Part shown: positions 49,005 to 57,745 of the stretch, piece by piece
How the letters are laid out: each line of letters opens with the position of its first letter
Numbering within the stretch: the first letter of the stretch is position 1
Assembly (NCBI RefSeq): GCF_000425425.1
Contig: NZ_AUDK01000006.1
Location: 119,830 to 183,829 of the forward strand
Length of the DNA stretch: 64,000 nt
Source: Flavobacterium daejeonense DSM 17708
GTDB lineage: Bacteria > Bacteroidota > Bacteroidia > Flavobacteriales > Flavobacteriaceae
Direction of reading: 5' to 3'
The notes under the pieces: generated by a model
Seen by the model: only the letters and a program-made list of their open reading frames with translations
Database searches by the model: none
Told to the model about the DNA's origin: nothing
Made by a program: the position numbers and the translations under genes

Positions 49005-50587
49005 GAATCGACAAAGTACATATAAAATCACGTTTCAAGAATCTTGAGGATTTCACTATTGATATCGATGAAAATGCATGGGAAACAGTTTTACTTGGTC
49101 TCAATGCCACAGGTAAATCCAACTTTCTTGAAGCAATCGTAATTATATTTAGAGATTTAGATTTATTCTATAATTATAACAAAAAGGTTAAAAACCCTTT
49201 TGATTATTATATCAAGTATGAGTGTAGAAATAATTTTATTGAAGTAACTTTTGAAAATGAAAAATATAATTTTATTCTAAATGGAAAACCTGTTACTACA
49301 GAATTTACTAAAAATATAGATCATTATTTACCTAAGCATATTTTCGTCTACTATTCTGGCATTAGTGATAGATTGGCTGATTTATATATACCACACCAAA
49401 AACTTTATTATGAAGAAATAATAAAAAAAGATGCTAAAATTGATCAATTCGATACAATAAGAAGAATATTTCTTGCACAAAATATTCACGCAAACTTTGC
49501 GCTAATAGCATTTTTCATGTTCCAGGATGAACAGAGTGATGAAACATTGAAATTTTTAAAAGATGAATTAAAAATAAACGATTTTGGTTCGGCTCTCTTT
49601 ATGCTTAAACAACCAATATGGGCTAAATCAAAAAAAAACAAGAATGAACTTCTATGGGGTGCAAAAGGACTTGTTAAAAATTTTCTTGAAGAACTATTGA
49701 AATTTTCATATGCACCAATACAGCATAAAGAACGTATTGAAGTATCTTATAAGAAAGCAGAAACACAAGATAGACTCTATCTTTATTTAAAGGACAAAAA
49801 AACATTTTTAGATTTAGTTGAATTAAAGTATAAAAATAAAATTGAATTATTTAATGCTCTTGAAAGTATTCATATATCAGATATGCTTCATGACGTAAAA
49901 ATTAAAGTCCAAAAAGAAGGTGTTAACGGAGAGCTTTCTATGTCCGAGCTGAGCGAAGGAGAAAAGCAATTACTTTCCGTTTTAGGTTTATTGAAATTTA
50001 CAAATGATGAAGAATCACTTATTTTATTAGATGAGCCAGACACACATTTAAATCCAATGTGGAAATGGAAATTTTTAGATTATTTAGACCGTGTTGTTAA
50101 GCGAAAAGAGAACACTCAAATTATATTTTGCTCGCATGACCCATTAGTGATTGGAAATTTAAAAAAGAATCAAGTTCAAATTTTTAAAAAAAATAAAGAA
50201 GGAAAAACAGAAGCATTTAATCCTCATATTAGTCCACGTGAAATGAGTATATCAAAAATTTTAACTAGTGAGCTATTTGGCATACCATCATTAATGAGTA
50301 AAAAATTAGAAGATTTATTGAATCAAAAAAGGTTTTTGCAAGCAAAAATATCGCAAGGATTAATTAATGATGATGAAAGAGCTCAATTTGGAAGACTTAA
50401 AAAATATTTTGATAACATTGGTTTTAATGATGATACCTCAGATAGTAGATACAATCAATATTTAAAACTAACCAGTAACCATAAAGAATTTACAAATAGA
50501 AAATATACCAAAGAGGAAGCTGAAGAACTTGATAAAATTGCAAAAGAAGTCCTTGATGCAATTATAAAAGAAGAAAATAGCAAATGA
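49001..50587 (+). CDS. Septu-like AAA/ABC-type ATPase (PtuA-like)
   Basis: 528 residues. Walker A GLNATGKS (33-40), ABC-type signature LSEGEKQLLSVLG (near 320), Walker B LILLDEPDTHLNP (near 345) and an H-loop SHDP. This is the SMC/OLD-like ATPase architecture of PtuA. It overlaps the downstream HNH gene by 4 nt, the arrangement of a Septu defence pair, in which the ATPase controls the nuclease. Unusually, it sits between hsdS and hsdM. Confidence 0.8.
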   Translation: MRIDKVHIKSRFKNLEDFTIDIDENAWETVLLGLNATGKSNFLEAIVIIFRDLDLFYNYNKKVKNPFDYYIKYECRNNFIEVTFENEKYNFILNGKPVTTEFTKNIDHYLPKHIFVYYSGISDRLADLYIPHQKLYYEEIIKKDAKIDQFDTIRRIFLAQNIHANFALIAFFMFQDEQSDETLKFLKDELKINDFGSALFMLKQPIWAKSKKNKNELLWGAKGLVKNFLEELLKFSYAPIQHKERIEVSYKKAETQDRLYLYLKDKKTFLDLVELKYKNKIELFNALESIHISDMLHDVKIKVQKEGVNGELSMSELSEGEKQLLSVLGLLKFTNDEESLILLDEPDTHLNPMWKWKFLDYLDRVVKRKENTQIIFCSHDPLVIGNLKKNQVQIFKKNKEGKTEAFNPHISPREMSISKILTSELFGIPSLMSKKLEDLLNQKRFLQAKISQGLINDDERAQFGRLKKYFDNIGFNDDTSDSRYNQYLKLTSNHKEFTNRKYTKEEAEELDKIAKEVLDAIIKEENSK

Positions 50588-51465
50588 GATATATAGATAG
50601 AAATAAATTCAGGCAAGCTGTTGAAGAGTTTGGATGGGAAGCTATTAAAATTTCCCAGCACAATGCTATGAATGGAATGACTATAGGTGAGAAAAAAGTA
50701 TTCATTCGAAATCATCCCGAATGGAATCAGCTTCAACCAATCATGTTAGGTCTTTCTCACAATAAATGTTGGTATACTGAAGGACCGATAGGACCAAATG
50801 ATTTTGAAATTGACCACTTCAGACCTAAAAGTAAATCAAGAGAAAAAATTGATTATACAAATCCAGATAGTAAATCTAGGGTATTGAAAGAAGATGGATA
50901 TTGGTGGCTAGCGTATGAATGGTTTAATTATAGATTATCAGGTACATATCCAAATAAGTTAAGAAGAGATCGCTTAGGTGATTGTGATGAAGTGAAAGGT
51001 AAAGGTGATTGTTTTCCACTAGATTTAGTCAATGGTAGGATTGCTAATGATGGAGAAAATATTAATTGTGAAGAGTCAATATTACTCGACCCTTTGAACC
51101 CAGTAGATGTTAGCTTACTTACCTTTGAAAAAGGCATACCTATTCCAGCAACAAATGATCCTGAAGAAATAAACAGGGTCAATCAATCAATTTTTTATTA
51201 TCATTTAGATTTAGATCAATTGAACCGTGATAGAAAAATTGTTTGGGATGAATGTGTTTCGCATATTGAAGATGCAAAAGAAGCCATTGATAATTCCCTA
51301 ACTAGAGAAAACAAGAAAAGTATGATGGATAAGTGTTATAGAGAATTAATAAAGATGGTTGATTCAGAAACTAGACCATATACAAGTTCTGCAAAAGCTT
51401 GCATTATGGTTTATTCGGAGCTATTAGGGTATGATTGGCTAAAGCTATTAGTTAGAACATTATAA
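50584..51465 (+). CDS. HNH endonuclease (PtuB-like)
   Basis: 293 residues. The HNH core is KCWYTEGPIG (Cys62) and FEIDHFRPKSKS (Asp77-His78), followed by YWWLAYEWFNYRLSG and CEESILLDPLNP, typical of the PtuB-like HNH group. The second Cys of the expected CxxC zinc knuckle is replaced (C-W-Y-T). Translationally coupled to the ATPase. Predicted DNA or RNA cleavage upon phage sensing. Confidence 0.82.
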   Translation: MRYIDRNKFRQAVEEFGWEAIKISQHNAMNGMTIGEKKVFIRNHPEWNQLQPIMLGLSHNKCWYTEGPIGPNDFEIDHFRPKSKSREKIDYTNPDSKSRVLKEDGYWWLAYEWFNYRLSGTYPNKLRRDRLGDCDEVKGKGDCFPLDLVNGRIANDGENINCEESILLDPLNPVDVSLLTFEKGIPIPATNDPEEINRVNQSIFYYHLDLDQLNRDRKIVWDECVSHIEDAKEAIDNSLTRENKKSMMDKCYRELIKMVDSETRPYTSSAKACIMVYSELLGYDWLKLLVRTL

Positions 51466-51473
51466 TTTATTAA

Positions 51474-53285
51474 ATGAAAATTGAAGTATTAAATAAAAGT
51501 CACATTCTAGAAGCTGCTTCAATAATTGATGAACAAGGTATTCCTAAAAAATTTGTATGGAGCCAATATTATGTGATAGTGAATGATAAGGAATATCAGT
51601 TCAAATACTTAATTAGATTAGCTTATCAATTAGCTACTAATGAAGAACTTGATTTTCAATCAAGCGATGCAGTTAGAAAGCATTTTGAAGAATTAGGTTA
51701 TGTATTTAAATACTATGAAAAAGGATATAATTTTTATACAAAAGATGAATTACAATTTTATAGTTCCATAGTTAATACTGATTATAGAACTATTAACCCT
51801 GATCAAAAATTTTATGGACAGAAACTATACCCAATTATAGCAAAAACTAAATTTTGGGCAGAACAAATTTTAATAGATGGATTCAAGCTTCGTCAAGATG
51901 GTAATTGGTTAAATGGTCATGTAGCTAAAATTAAACCTTATTTCTGGCCAAGAATTTACAGTGGTGAGGATAAAGACATTTTTTTTAATGTAGAGGTTAA
52001 CGGTTCTAATAATTTCATTGGTTACAAACTTGATGGTTATTTTGAAACCACTAAGAAACTACCCGATTATAAAATTAAGTTATTACAAGAATACAGGGAG
52101 ATTGCAAAGTGGGATTGGCCAAAAATTTCATTTGATAATTTAGATGAATATAATTGGAATAAGCTTATTGATGAAAGTAAGTCATACATACAAAAGCATT
52201 TACTTCATCATAATCATTTGAAGAAAATTTTGTCTAAAGAATCTAAAATATGCAGAATAACATGGAATACTAATGGTTGGATAAAGCCATCCGGTCTTTC
52301 TGGTAAATCAAATTATCCAAGTTTTGAAAAGGAGAATGGATTTGGCCATGAGGAGTGGCTTTTTGATGGAGACAAAATAATTGAAGGTTATAAATACGGA
52401 TTTTTAGAGCCTATCCATAAATTCAGACCTAAGTATGAAGCTAAGCTTTTTGACCTTTTATTATACACAAAAGATTCTGATTCAAATCAAAGCTATTGGG
52501 TAACAACTTTAAAAGATGTTGAGGTTGTGAGCTCAGAAGAATCTGAAAATGTACTTGCTCATTACAAAAAGAGAGGGTGGTATGATGAAATGAAATCAGA
52601 TTTATATAATCTTAACTTAGATTCAAAACAGTTAGATACATGGATTAAGGAAGGAGCTGAGCAATTATTTAATGTAAAATTTAAAGCCTTACAAATAAAT
52701 GAAATTCCTAATGATTTAATTTTAGTAGAAAATCCTAATGAAATTCCATCAAATAGATATTTATTAATGGATTTTAAAAATGAAGTAACTGGAAAAATTA
52801 TCGAAAAGATAAATACTAATTTTTCATTTGATAATTCAGGTAGTGAGGAAGCTGAACTTGAATCAAAAGGTAAAAGAAAGGGAATCAGAAAAGATATTGA
52901 ATTAGAATTCAAACATAACCTTCTACAAAAAAAATTTCTAAAATTTTTACAAGACGAATATGGTAGAAGTGCTGTTAAAAGAGAATGTACAGCTTATGGA
53001 GCTTCGCGAATTGATATAACTAGAAGAACGAATACTGGTTTCGTTTTTTATGAAATTAAAACATATAATAATTTACGTTCATCAATAAGAGAAAGTTTAG
53101 GACAGTTACTTGAGTATTGTCTATACCCTAATGTAAATGAAGCAGAAAGCATTGTTTTAGTTTCCCATGTAGAGCCATCTATAGAATTAAAAGAATACAT
53201 AATTCACATTAAAAAATTCATTAACCTTCCTTTTTCCTATATTCATTTTGATTTAGAAAAAGAGAAAATAATTTCAGAAATATAA
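51474..53285 (+). CDS. Probable PD-(D/E)XK-type restriction protein in the RM operon
   Basis: 603 residues. The C-terminal 110 residues carry a nuclease-like pattern: RECTAYGASRIDITRR then FVFYEIKTYNNLRSSIRESLGQLLEYC (D near 514, ExK near 526-528, downstream QLLEY). The middle region includes NGFGHEEWLFDGD, a motif I associate with EVE/PUA-like modified-base readers. The N-terminus has no recognised motif. Placed 8 nt after the HNH gene and 4 nt before hsdM, it could supply cleavage in a system with no HsdR. The nuclease assignment is inference from motif spacing. Confidence 0.62.
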   Translation: MKIEVLNKSHILEAASIIDEQGIPKKFVWSQYYVIVNDKEYQFKYLIRLAYQLATNEELDFQSSDAVRKHFEELGYVFKYYEKGYNFYTKDELQFYSSIVNTDYRTINPDQKFYGQKLYPIIAKTKFWAEQILIDGFKLRQDGNWLNGHVAKIKPYFWPRIYSGEDKDIFFNVEVNGSNNFIGYKLDGYFETTKKLPDYKIKLLQEYREIAKWDWPKISFDNLDEYNWNKLIDESKSYIQKHLLHHNHLKKILSKESKICRITWNTNGWIKPSGLSGKSNYPSFEKENGFGHEEWLFDGDKIIEGYKYGFLEPIHKFRPKYEAKLFDLLLYTKDSDSNQSYWVTTLKDVEVVSSEESENVLAHYKKRGWYDEMKSDLYNLNLDSKQLDTWIKEGAEQLFNVKFKALQINEIPNDLILVENPNEIPSNRYLLMDFKNEVTGKIIEKINTNFSFDNSGSEEAELESKGKRKGIRKDIELEFKHNLLQKKFLKFLQDEYGRSAVKRECTAYGASRIDITRRTNTGFVFYEIKTYNNLRSSIRESLGQLLEYCLYPNVNEAESIVLVSHVEPSIELKEYIIHIKKFINLPFSYIHFDLEKEKIISEI

Positions 53286-53289
53286 AAAT

Positions 53290-54750
53290 ATGTCAACAAA
53301 TAATTTAATAGCTAAGATTTGGTCATTCTGTGATACATTACGTGATGATGGTTTAGGATACAATGATTATCTTGAACAATTAACATATTTACTTTTCCTT
53401 AAAATGGCAGATGAAAATACAACAAAGTATAATCTACCTGAAATTTGTGACTGGAAAAAATTAGTAGCTAATTCTAGAGGAGAATTGCTTGAACAGTATG
53501 AAGAAATATTAAAAACATTGGCTGAATCTGGTGGGATGCTTGAAAAAATATTTGCAGGTGCACAAAATAAAATTCATGACTCCATAAAGCTAAAAAAATT
53601 ACTCCTTTTAATTGACGAAGAAAATTGGTCTTCTACAAATGCAGATATTAAAGGAGAAATCTATGAATCATTGCTTCAAAAAAATGCAGAAAATAGTGGT
53701 GCTGGTCAGTATTTTACACCAAGACCCGTAATTCAAGCAATGGTAGAGTGCATAAAACCTTTACCAATGGAAACAATTGCAGATCCATCATGCGGAACTG
53801 GAGGCTTTTTCTTAGGTGCATTAAACTATATACGTGAAAATAATAAGTTAACAGAAACAAAAGAAAATTTTCTAAAATTTGAAACATTTCATGGTTGGGA
53901 AATAGAAAAGGCAACAGCAAGGTTATGTTTAATGAATCTATATTTACATGGAATTGGCGACTTAAAAAAAACACCAGACATACAAGTTTCTGATAGTTTA
54001 AATCCACAAAAAGTTGGTAAAGAAATTCCAAGAGTAAAAATTGTACTTGCAAATCCACCTTTTGGTAGAAGTAGTAGTGATATTCCAACAACAGATAAGA
54101 ATCAAGCAGAGAAAGACGGATATTTTTTGCGTGAAGATTTTTGGGTAACAACAGGCAATAAACAATTAGCTTTTCTTCAACACATTGTATCAATGCTAGA
54201 AGAAAACGGAAGAGCAGCGGTAGTATTACCTGATAGCGTACTTTTTGAAGGAGGAGCAGGTGAAATTATTCGTAAAAAAATGCTTGATGAAGTTGATTTA
54301 CATACAATATTAAGATTGCCAACAGGTATATTTTATGCACAAGGAGTAAAATCAAATGTTTTATTTTTTGAAAAAAAGAAAAATATAAAAAAGAAAGCAA
54401 CATCTGAAGTTTGGTTTTATGATTATAGAACTAATGTTCACCATACTCCGAAAAACAATCAAATTGCTTTTAAACATTTAGAAGAGTTTATCAAATGTTA
54501 TAATATTGGTTCAGAAAAGAAACGAACTGAAACATGGTCAACTGAAAGTCAAAAAGGTCGTTGGAGAAAATATTCATATGATCAAATTATTGAGAGAGAC
54601 AAAACCAATTTAGATATATTTTGGCTTAAAGATGATAGTTTAATTGACCTTGAAAATCTTCCCGATCCAGAAACTCTTATTGATGATATTATTGAAAATA
54701 TAGAAAGTACATTGGCAAACTTTAAAAGCATTAAAGATTCTTTGAACTAA
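53290..54750 (+). CDS. hsdM: Type I restriction-modification DNA methyltransferase HsdM
   Basis: 486 residues. An N-terminal helical HsdM domain (IWSFCDTLRDDGLGYNDYLEQLTYLLFLKMADE) precedes the N6-adenine methyltransferase domain, with SAM-binding ADPSCGTGGF near 165 and catalytic NPPFGRSS near 254. Methylation of the HsdS target protects host DNA. It is separated from hsdS by three other genes. Confidence 0.95.
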   Translation: MSTNNLIAKIWSFCDTLRDDGLGYNDYLEQLTYLLFLKMADENTTKYNLPEICDWKKLVANSRGELLEQYEEILKTLAESGGMLEKIFAGAQNKIHDSIKLKKLLLLIDEENWSSTNADIKGEIYESLLQKNAENSGAGQYFTPRPVIQAMVECIKPLPMETIADPSCGTGGFFLGALNYIRENNKLTETKENFLKFETFHGWEIEKATARLCLMNLYLHGIGDLKKTPDIQVSDSLNPQKVGKEIPRVKIVLANPPFGRSSSDIPTTDKNQAEKDGYFLREDFWVTTGNKQLAFLQHIVSMLEENGRAAVVLPDSVLFEGGAGEIIRKKMLDEVDLHTILRLPTGIFYAQGVKSNVLFFEKKKNIKKKATSEVWFYDYRTNVHHTPKNNQIAFKHLEEFIKCYNIGSEKKRTETWSTESQKGRWRKYSYDQIIERDKTNLDIFWLKDDSLIDLENLPDPETLIDDIIENIESTLANFKSIKDSLN

Positions 54751-54767
54751 GTTTTAATTTTAAATAA

Positions 54768-55502
54768 ATGGATGAGGGTGAATTAGAAATAAATGGTAAA
54801 AGAGTTTTTATATGTGAACATCATCATCATGTCCTTAAATTTTGGTCTGAGTTCAAAGAGCGAAAACCTTACTTATTAACTTTTGATCATCACACAGATT
54901 TACATAGAGCTTTTCAAGGTGAATTAAATAGAATAAGTTTACAAGCAAAGTTTGAGTCTCAAGATGCCTGGGATGAAGCTCAAAATAAATTATTAACTAA
55001 ATTAATTGAAAATAATTTCTTTTCAATTAACGAATTAAAACATGATGAGCACATTGATGCGGCAATAAAATTAGGATTTATAAACAAAGCCTTAGTTTAT
55101 AGTTACGATTCATATAGAAACAGACCTGATAGAGTATATTGTATTAATGGTAATGAGAATTATTTAAATCAATCAGTGATAAATAATCCAAGAAATTATG
55201 ATAATAACAATGAAGTGATAAATTCAAAAGAATTAACTGCTAATTTTAAACTTTTTAATTTATGTATACCTCAAGAAAGCTGGACTAATAATTTTATTTT
55301 AGACATAGATTTAGATCTTTTTAAAACCTGCAAATCAATAAAACCAGATGATGTTTCTTTTTTTAAAATGCTAATAGAAAAATCAATTGCAATTTCAATA
55401 GCTAAGGAAAGTGTATTTGTAAATAGTTGGAGAAGAGAATTTGATGATAAACTTTCGGTTGAATATCTGTTAAAAGAGTTAATAGCCTTAATACAAGAAT
55501 AA
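54768..55502 (+). CDS. UPF0489-family protein
   Basis: 244 residues. The N-terminus ICEHHHHVLKFW, then TFDHHTDLH (residues 39-46) and a later NFILDIDLDLF, give clusters of His and Asp like the metal site of arginase/deacetylase-type folds. This matches the UPF0489 family, whose activity is unknown. It begins 17 nt after hsdM with no terminator between, so it belongs to the defence operon. Possible roles are metal-dependent hydrolase or regulator. Confidence 0.72.
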   Translation: MDEGELEINGKRVFICEHHHHVLKFWSEFKERKPYLLTFDHHTDLHRAFQGELNRISLQAKFESQDAWDEAQNKLLTKLIENNFFSINELKHDEHIDAAIKLGFINKALVYSYDSYRNRPDRVYCINGNENYLNQSVINNPRNYDNNNEVINSKELTANFKLFNLCIPQESWTNNFILDIDLDLFKTCKSIKPDDVSFFKMLIEKSIAISIAKESVFVNSWRREFDDKLSVEYLLKELIALIQE

Positions 55503-55563
55503 AATAAAATGAATGTATTAAATTGATTAAATCATTTTCTAATTGCCACTCCTTCCCAACGCT

Positions 55564-55634
55564 CCAAAAGTTTTTGTATGCCAGAAGTTTATCACTCCGA
55601 TAGATAAATGGTGCAAGGCAACAAAAACTTTTCC
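55564..55634. repeat. Palindrome unit 1 of 8
   Basis: Arms 55564-55582 (CCAAAAGTTTTTGTATGCC) and 55617-55634 pair imperfectly across a 34-nt loop. Confidence 0.7.
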
Positions 55635-55643
55635 CAAAGCTTC

Positions 55644-55728
55644 TTTACATAATGTGGCATTATAGTGCATAAAGAACTATCCTGCTACTAAAGAAATTCA
55701 CGGATGCACTATAATAACATTATGTAAA
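55644..55728. repeat. Palindrome unit 2 of 8
   Basis: TTTACATAATGT and ATTATAGTGCAT (within 55644-55670) pair with ATGCACTATAAT and ACATTATGTAAA (55704-55728), with a small internal bulge and a 33-nt loop. Confidence 0.75.
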
Positions 55729-55742
55729 AAAGCCGCTCACCC

Positions 55743-55843
55743 AACGCTCGTGCCAGTGGCTCCAGGACAACATTTTTTGCAGCTCCCATCGCATCACCCA
55801 GCTACAAAAAACACTGTCCTTCGCCACTGTCTTTAACAACGTT
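55743..55843. repeat. Palindrome unit 3 of 8, with AACG/CGTT outer ends
   Basis: Arms 55754-55784 and 55800-55829 pair as CAGTGGC / GGACA / TTTTTTG / AGCT blocks with internal mismatches. Outside them AACG (55743-55746) and CGTT (55840-55843) can also pair. The block-and-bulge layout resembles integron attC sites. Confidence 0.7.
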
Positions 55844-55952
55844 CACCATTTCATCGGAAACTTTACGGTTATAATTACTTTTAAGAACGTACACGTTAAC
55901 TGTTTTTATAATCTTTGTGCTTAAATCGGTAGTGTTTTCATTGCTTTTGTAA

Positions 55953-56010
55953 GTAATAAAATGGCTTTTAATTTCAGTTAGTTTGCCTTGGATAAAAGCC
56001 ATTTTATTAC
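55953..56010. repeat. Palindrome unit 4 of 8 (perfect 18-bp arms)
   Basis: GTAATAAAATGGCTTTTA at 55953-55970 is the exact reverse complement of 55993-56010, with a 22-nt spacer. Confidence 0.8.
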
Positions 56011-56035
56011 CCACAAAACCAAAACCCCAATAAGA

Positions 56036-56215
56036 GTATCATTTTTTATTTGCCAGAAAATAAGCAATAATTGCTCCAGCGAAAAAGCTGATGCCATAAC
56101 GTTACTAATAATTTCTTTGACAAATTCAACACAATATCTTTCTTTCAAGCCTATGGCATCAGCTTTTCCACTAAAGCAATCAGAAACATCTCAGTAAGCA
56201 AATAAAAAATGATAC
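56036..56215. repeat. Palindrome unit 5 of 8 (nested)
   Basis: Outer arms GTATCATTTTTTATTTGC (56036-56053) and 56198-56215 match perfectly over 18 bp. Inner arms AAAAGCTGATGCCATA (56083-56098) and 56152-56167 match perfectly over 16 bp. Confidence 0.8.
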
Positions 56216-56263
56216 ACTTATTTGCGCTACTGCCACATCGCACTCGGTAGTATAATGCATTGT

Positions 56264-56351
56264 TTTTTGAAGATGCCTCTCATTTCCATAAGATTATTTA
56301 TTGCTAACTAAACACTGCGACTGTCAACTGACTTTCAGGCATCCTCAAAAA
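56264..56351. repeat. Palindrome unit 6 of 8
   Basis: TTTTTGAAGATGCCT (56264-56278) pairs with AGGCATCCTCAAAAA (56337-56351), 14 of 15 positions. Confidence 0.7.
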
Positions 56352-56367
56352 TCAAATCCAAAAAAGA

Positions 56368-56443
56368 GTATCAAATTCTTTGGCCGGATGAATAGCTTTT
56401 ATTTTCTGATTTGGTTTATTCATCCATCCAAAGAATTTGATAC
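56368..56443. repeat. Palindrome unit 7 of 8
   Basis: Arms 56368-56394 and 56417-56443 pair at 25 of 27 positions (GTATCAAATTCTTTGG, two mismatches, GGATGAATA) around a 22-nt loop. Confidence 0.8.
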
Positions 56444-56569
56444 CCTTTCCAAAGACGACCATCTTCCAAATCAACACTCATTACCTTGTGCTAAAATCCA
56501 ATTAAACAAGAACGTTTTGAATTTGAAATCAAAATAAAAAATAAAAAAAGAGAGCAAAGATAAGTTCCA

Positions 56570-56721
56570 GGTATTCAAAAAAGCAAGTTCAAGCCCTTCG
56601 GGTTTCAGAAAAAATCTCCACCCATACCGTTTCAAAACACATTTAGTTTTCGATTAGACACTCCAGATTTCTATCATGCATCGGGTAGTATTTTTTCTGA
56701 AAAACTTGTTTTTTTGAAACC
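56570..56721. repeat. Palindrome unit 8 of 8 (two-block arms)
   Basis: The outer block 56570-56589 pairs with 56703-56721, and the inner block TTTCAGAAAAAAT (56603-56615) pairs exactly with 56690-56702. The outer arm is interrupted by a small CCC..GGG hairpin. Confidence 0.7.
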
Positions 56722-56863
56722 TTCCACTTAAACGGATGGCTTTCTTTTTTTTCTTTTTTTCTTTTGAAAAATTTAATGGGCAGAGCGTAGCGAGGCACAT
56801 CTGTATTTCATAAGAAACATTGCGAAAAATTGAAAATTAATCTAATTTTTAAAAGCCGCTGTT

Positions 56864-57286
56864 ATGCTGAAATTTATCATTAAAACCCACAAAAAAGGAA
56901 CTATTTACTCAAAACCACATTTATTCCTACTTAACAAAGGGATAAACAGTGGAAAACCACAAAAAGAGCCATTTACAAACAGTTTTGTTATCATTTTTGA
57001 AAATGATTCTGATTTTGATACCATCAATTTAACGGCTTATGCGCTTTGGAAAACTAAATTTTGGCATCAATTTCTTTCTGGTTCGGTTATTCCGTTTTTG
57101 CGTTTAAATGATATTAGAAAAGAGTTTTCAACTAAAGTTAACCAGGAGATAAAAGACCACAAGGAACAGGTTAAAAACGTGCAAACTTTGAAGTTTTTAG
57201 AACAAAGCGAAAAACGTTTTAATGAAAACCTAAATCTCATTAATGATATGCGCAGAGTAATCTTATTTAGATATATAAGTAAATAA
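56864..57286 (+). CDS. Hypothetical protein of flavobacterial mobile elements (DUF6943-like)
   Basis: 140 residues, soluble, beginning MLKFIIKTHKKGTIYSKPHLF. It has a conserved-looking core (FVIIFENDSDFDTINLTAYALWKTKFWHQFLSGSVIPFLRLNDIRKEF) and a helical C-terminus. I recall similar proteins beside integrated-element ends in Bacteroidetes and tentatively place it in DUF6943. Function unknown. A bidirectional terminator follows its stop immediately. Confidence 0.65.
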   Translation: MLKFIIKTHKKGTIYSKPHLFLLNKGINSGKPQKEPFTNSFVIIFENDSDFDTINLTAYALWKTKFWHQFLSGSVIPFLRLNDIRKEFSTKVNQEIKDHKEQVKNVQTLKFLEQSEKRFNENLNLINDMRRVILFRYISK

Positions 57287-57288
57287 AA

Positions 57289-57316
57289 AAAGCTCATCCC
57301 TTTCGGTTTGAGCTTT
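57289..57316. terminator. Bidirectional rho-independent terminator
   Basis: AAAGCTCA pairs with TGAGCTTT around a 12-nt loop, with A-runs before and T-rich sequence after. It separates the converging gene at 56864 and the minus-strand phage-like module. Confidence 0.75.
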
Positions 57317-57357
57317 CATTTTGTTTAACCCAATGGTCACCACAACTAGGGCTAAAC

Positions 57358-57534
57358 TTATTTTTTGTGCTTCTTATTTAGGCTTTTAAGCAGTAACGAA
57401 ATCGTAAAACTGACAACCGCTCCAATAGTGGCTAAGATAACTGTTTTTGCAATATCTTCAGATTGAATATTCGGAACAATACTTAAAAATGTACCTCCAG
57501 CTGTACCAATTAAGGTATGATTATTCGCTGTCAT
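57358..57534 (-). CDS. Small holin-like membrane protein (58 residues)
   Basis: An ATG at 57532-57534 opens MTANNHTLIGTAGGTFLSIV and continues to a stop at 57358. One strong membrane helix (TVILATIGAVVSFTISLLL) is followed by a basic tail (KSLNKKHKK). The gene overlaps the end of the preceding small gene by 14 nt. Size, helix and basic tail fit a small holin-like protein of a phage-derived module. Confidence 0.6.
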   Translation of the reverse strand: MTANNHTLIGTAGGTFLSIVPNIQSEDIAKTVILATIGAVVSFTISLLLKSLNKKHKK

Positions 57535-57736
57535 TAGTTGTGGTCAACTGACTTGCAGCTGTCAAAACACCTCCAGCTAATGCAACATAGCCACCAATAG
57601 TCGTAACGATTACTGGAAGTGCTATTGGAGCAGCTAAAATAGTTCCACCAACGGCAGCCAATGCCAACCCAACAGTTCGAAGCACTTTAAAAAACTTAGG
57701 CGTAGGAGCTTTTGCTCTATTAATGATTTTTTTCAT
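57521..57736 (-). CDS. Small hydrophobic protein of phage-like module
   Basis: 71 residues. A basic N-terminus (MKKIINRAKAPTPKFFKVLR) is followed by two hydrophobic Ala/Gly/Val-rich segments (VGLALAAVGGTILAAPIALPV and VALAGGVLTAA). It probably inserts in the membrane. It lies between the DUF5675-like gene and the small holin-like gene on the same strand. Confidence 0.62.
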   Translation of the reverse strand: MKKIINRAKAPTPKFFKVLRTVGLALAAVGGTILAAPIALPVIVTTIGGYVALAGGVLTAASQLTTTNDSE

Positions 57737-57745
57737 AATTTAAAA

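Noticed and set aside
53714..54193. Minus-strand open frame of 159 codons
   Set aside because: It is antisense to hsdM across the SAM-binding and NPPF motifs. Leu/Phe-rich composition is typical of an antisense shadow.
55802..56537. Short open frames (55802-56014, 55988-56197, 56301-56537) in the palindrome region
   Set aside because: They run through the inverted-repeat arms and have no protein-like composition. The palindromes explain the sequence better.
55564..56721. CRISPR array
   Set aside because: The palindromes differ from one another and have irregular spacing. There is no constant direct repeat with unique spacers, and no cas gene is in the window.
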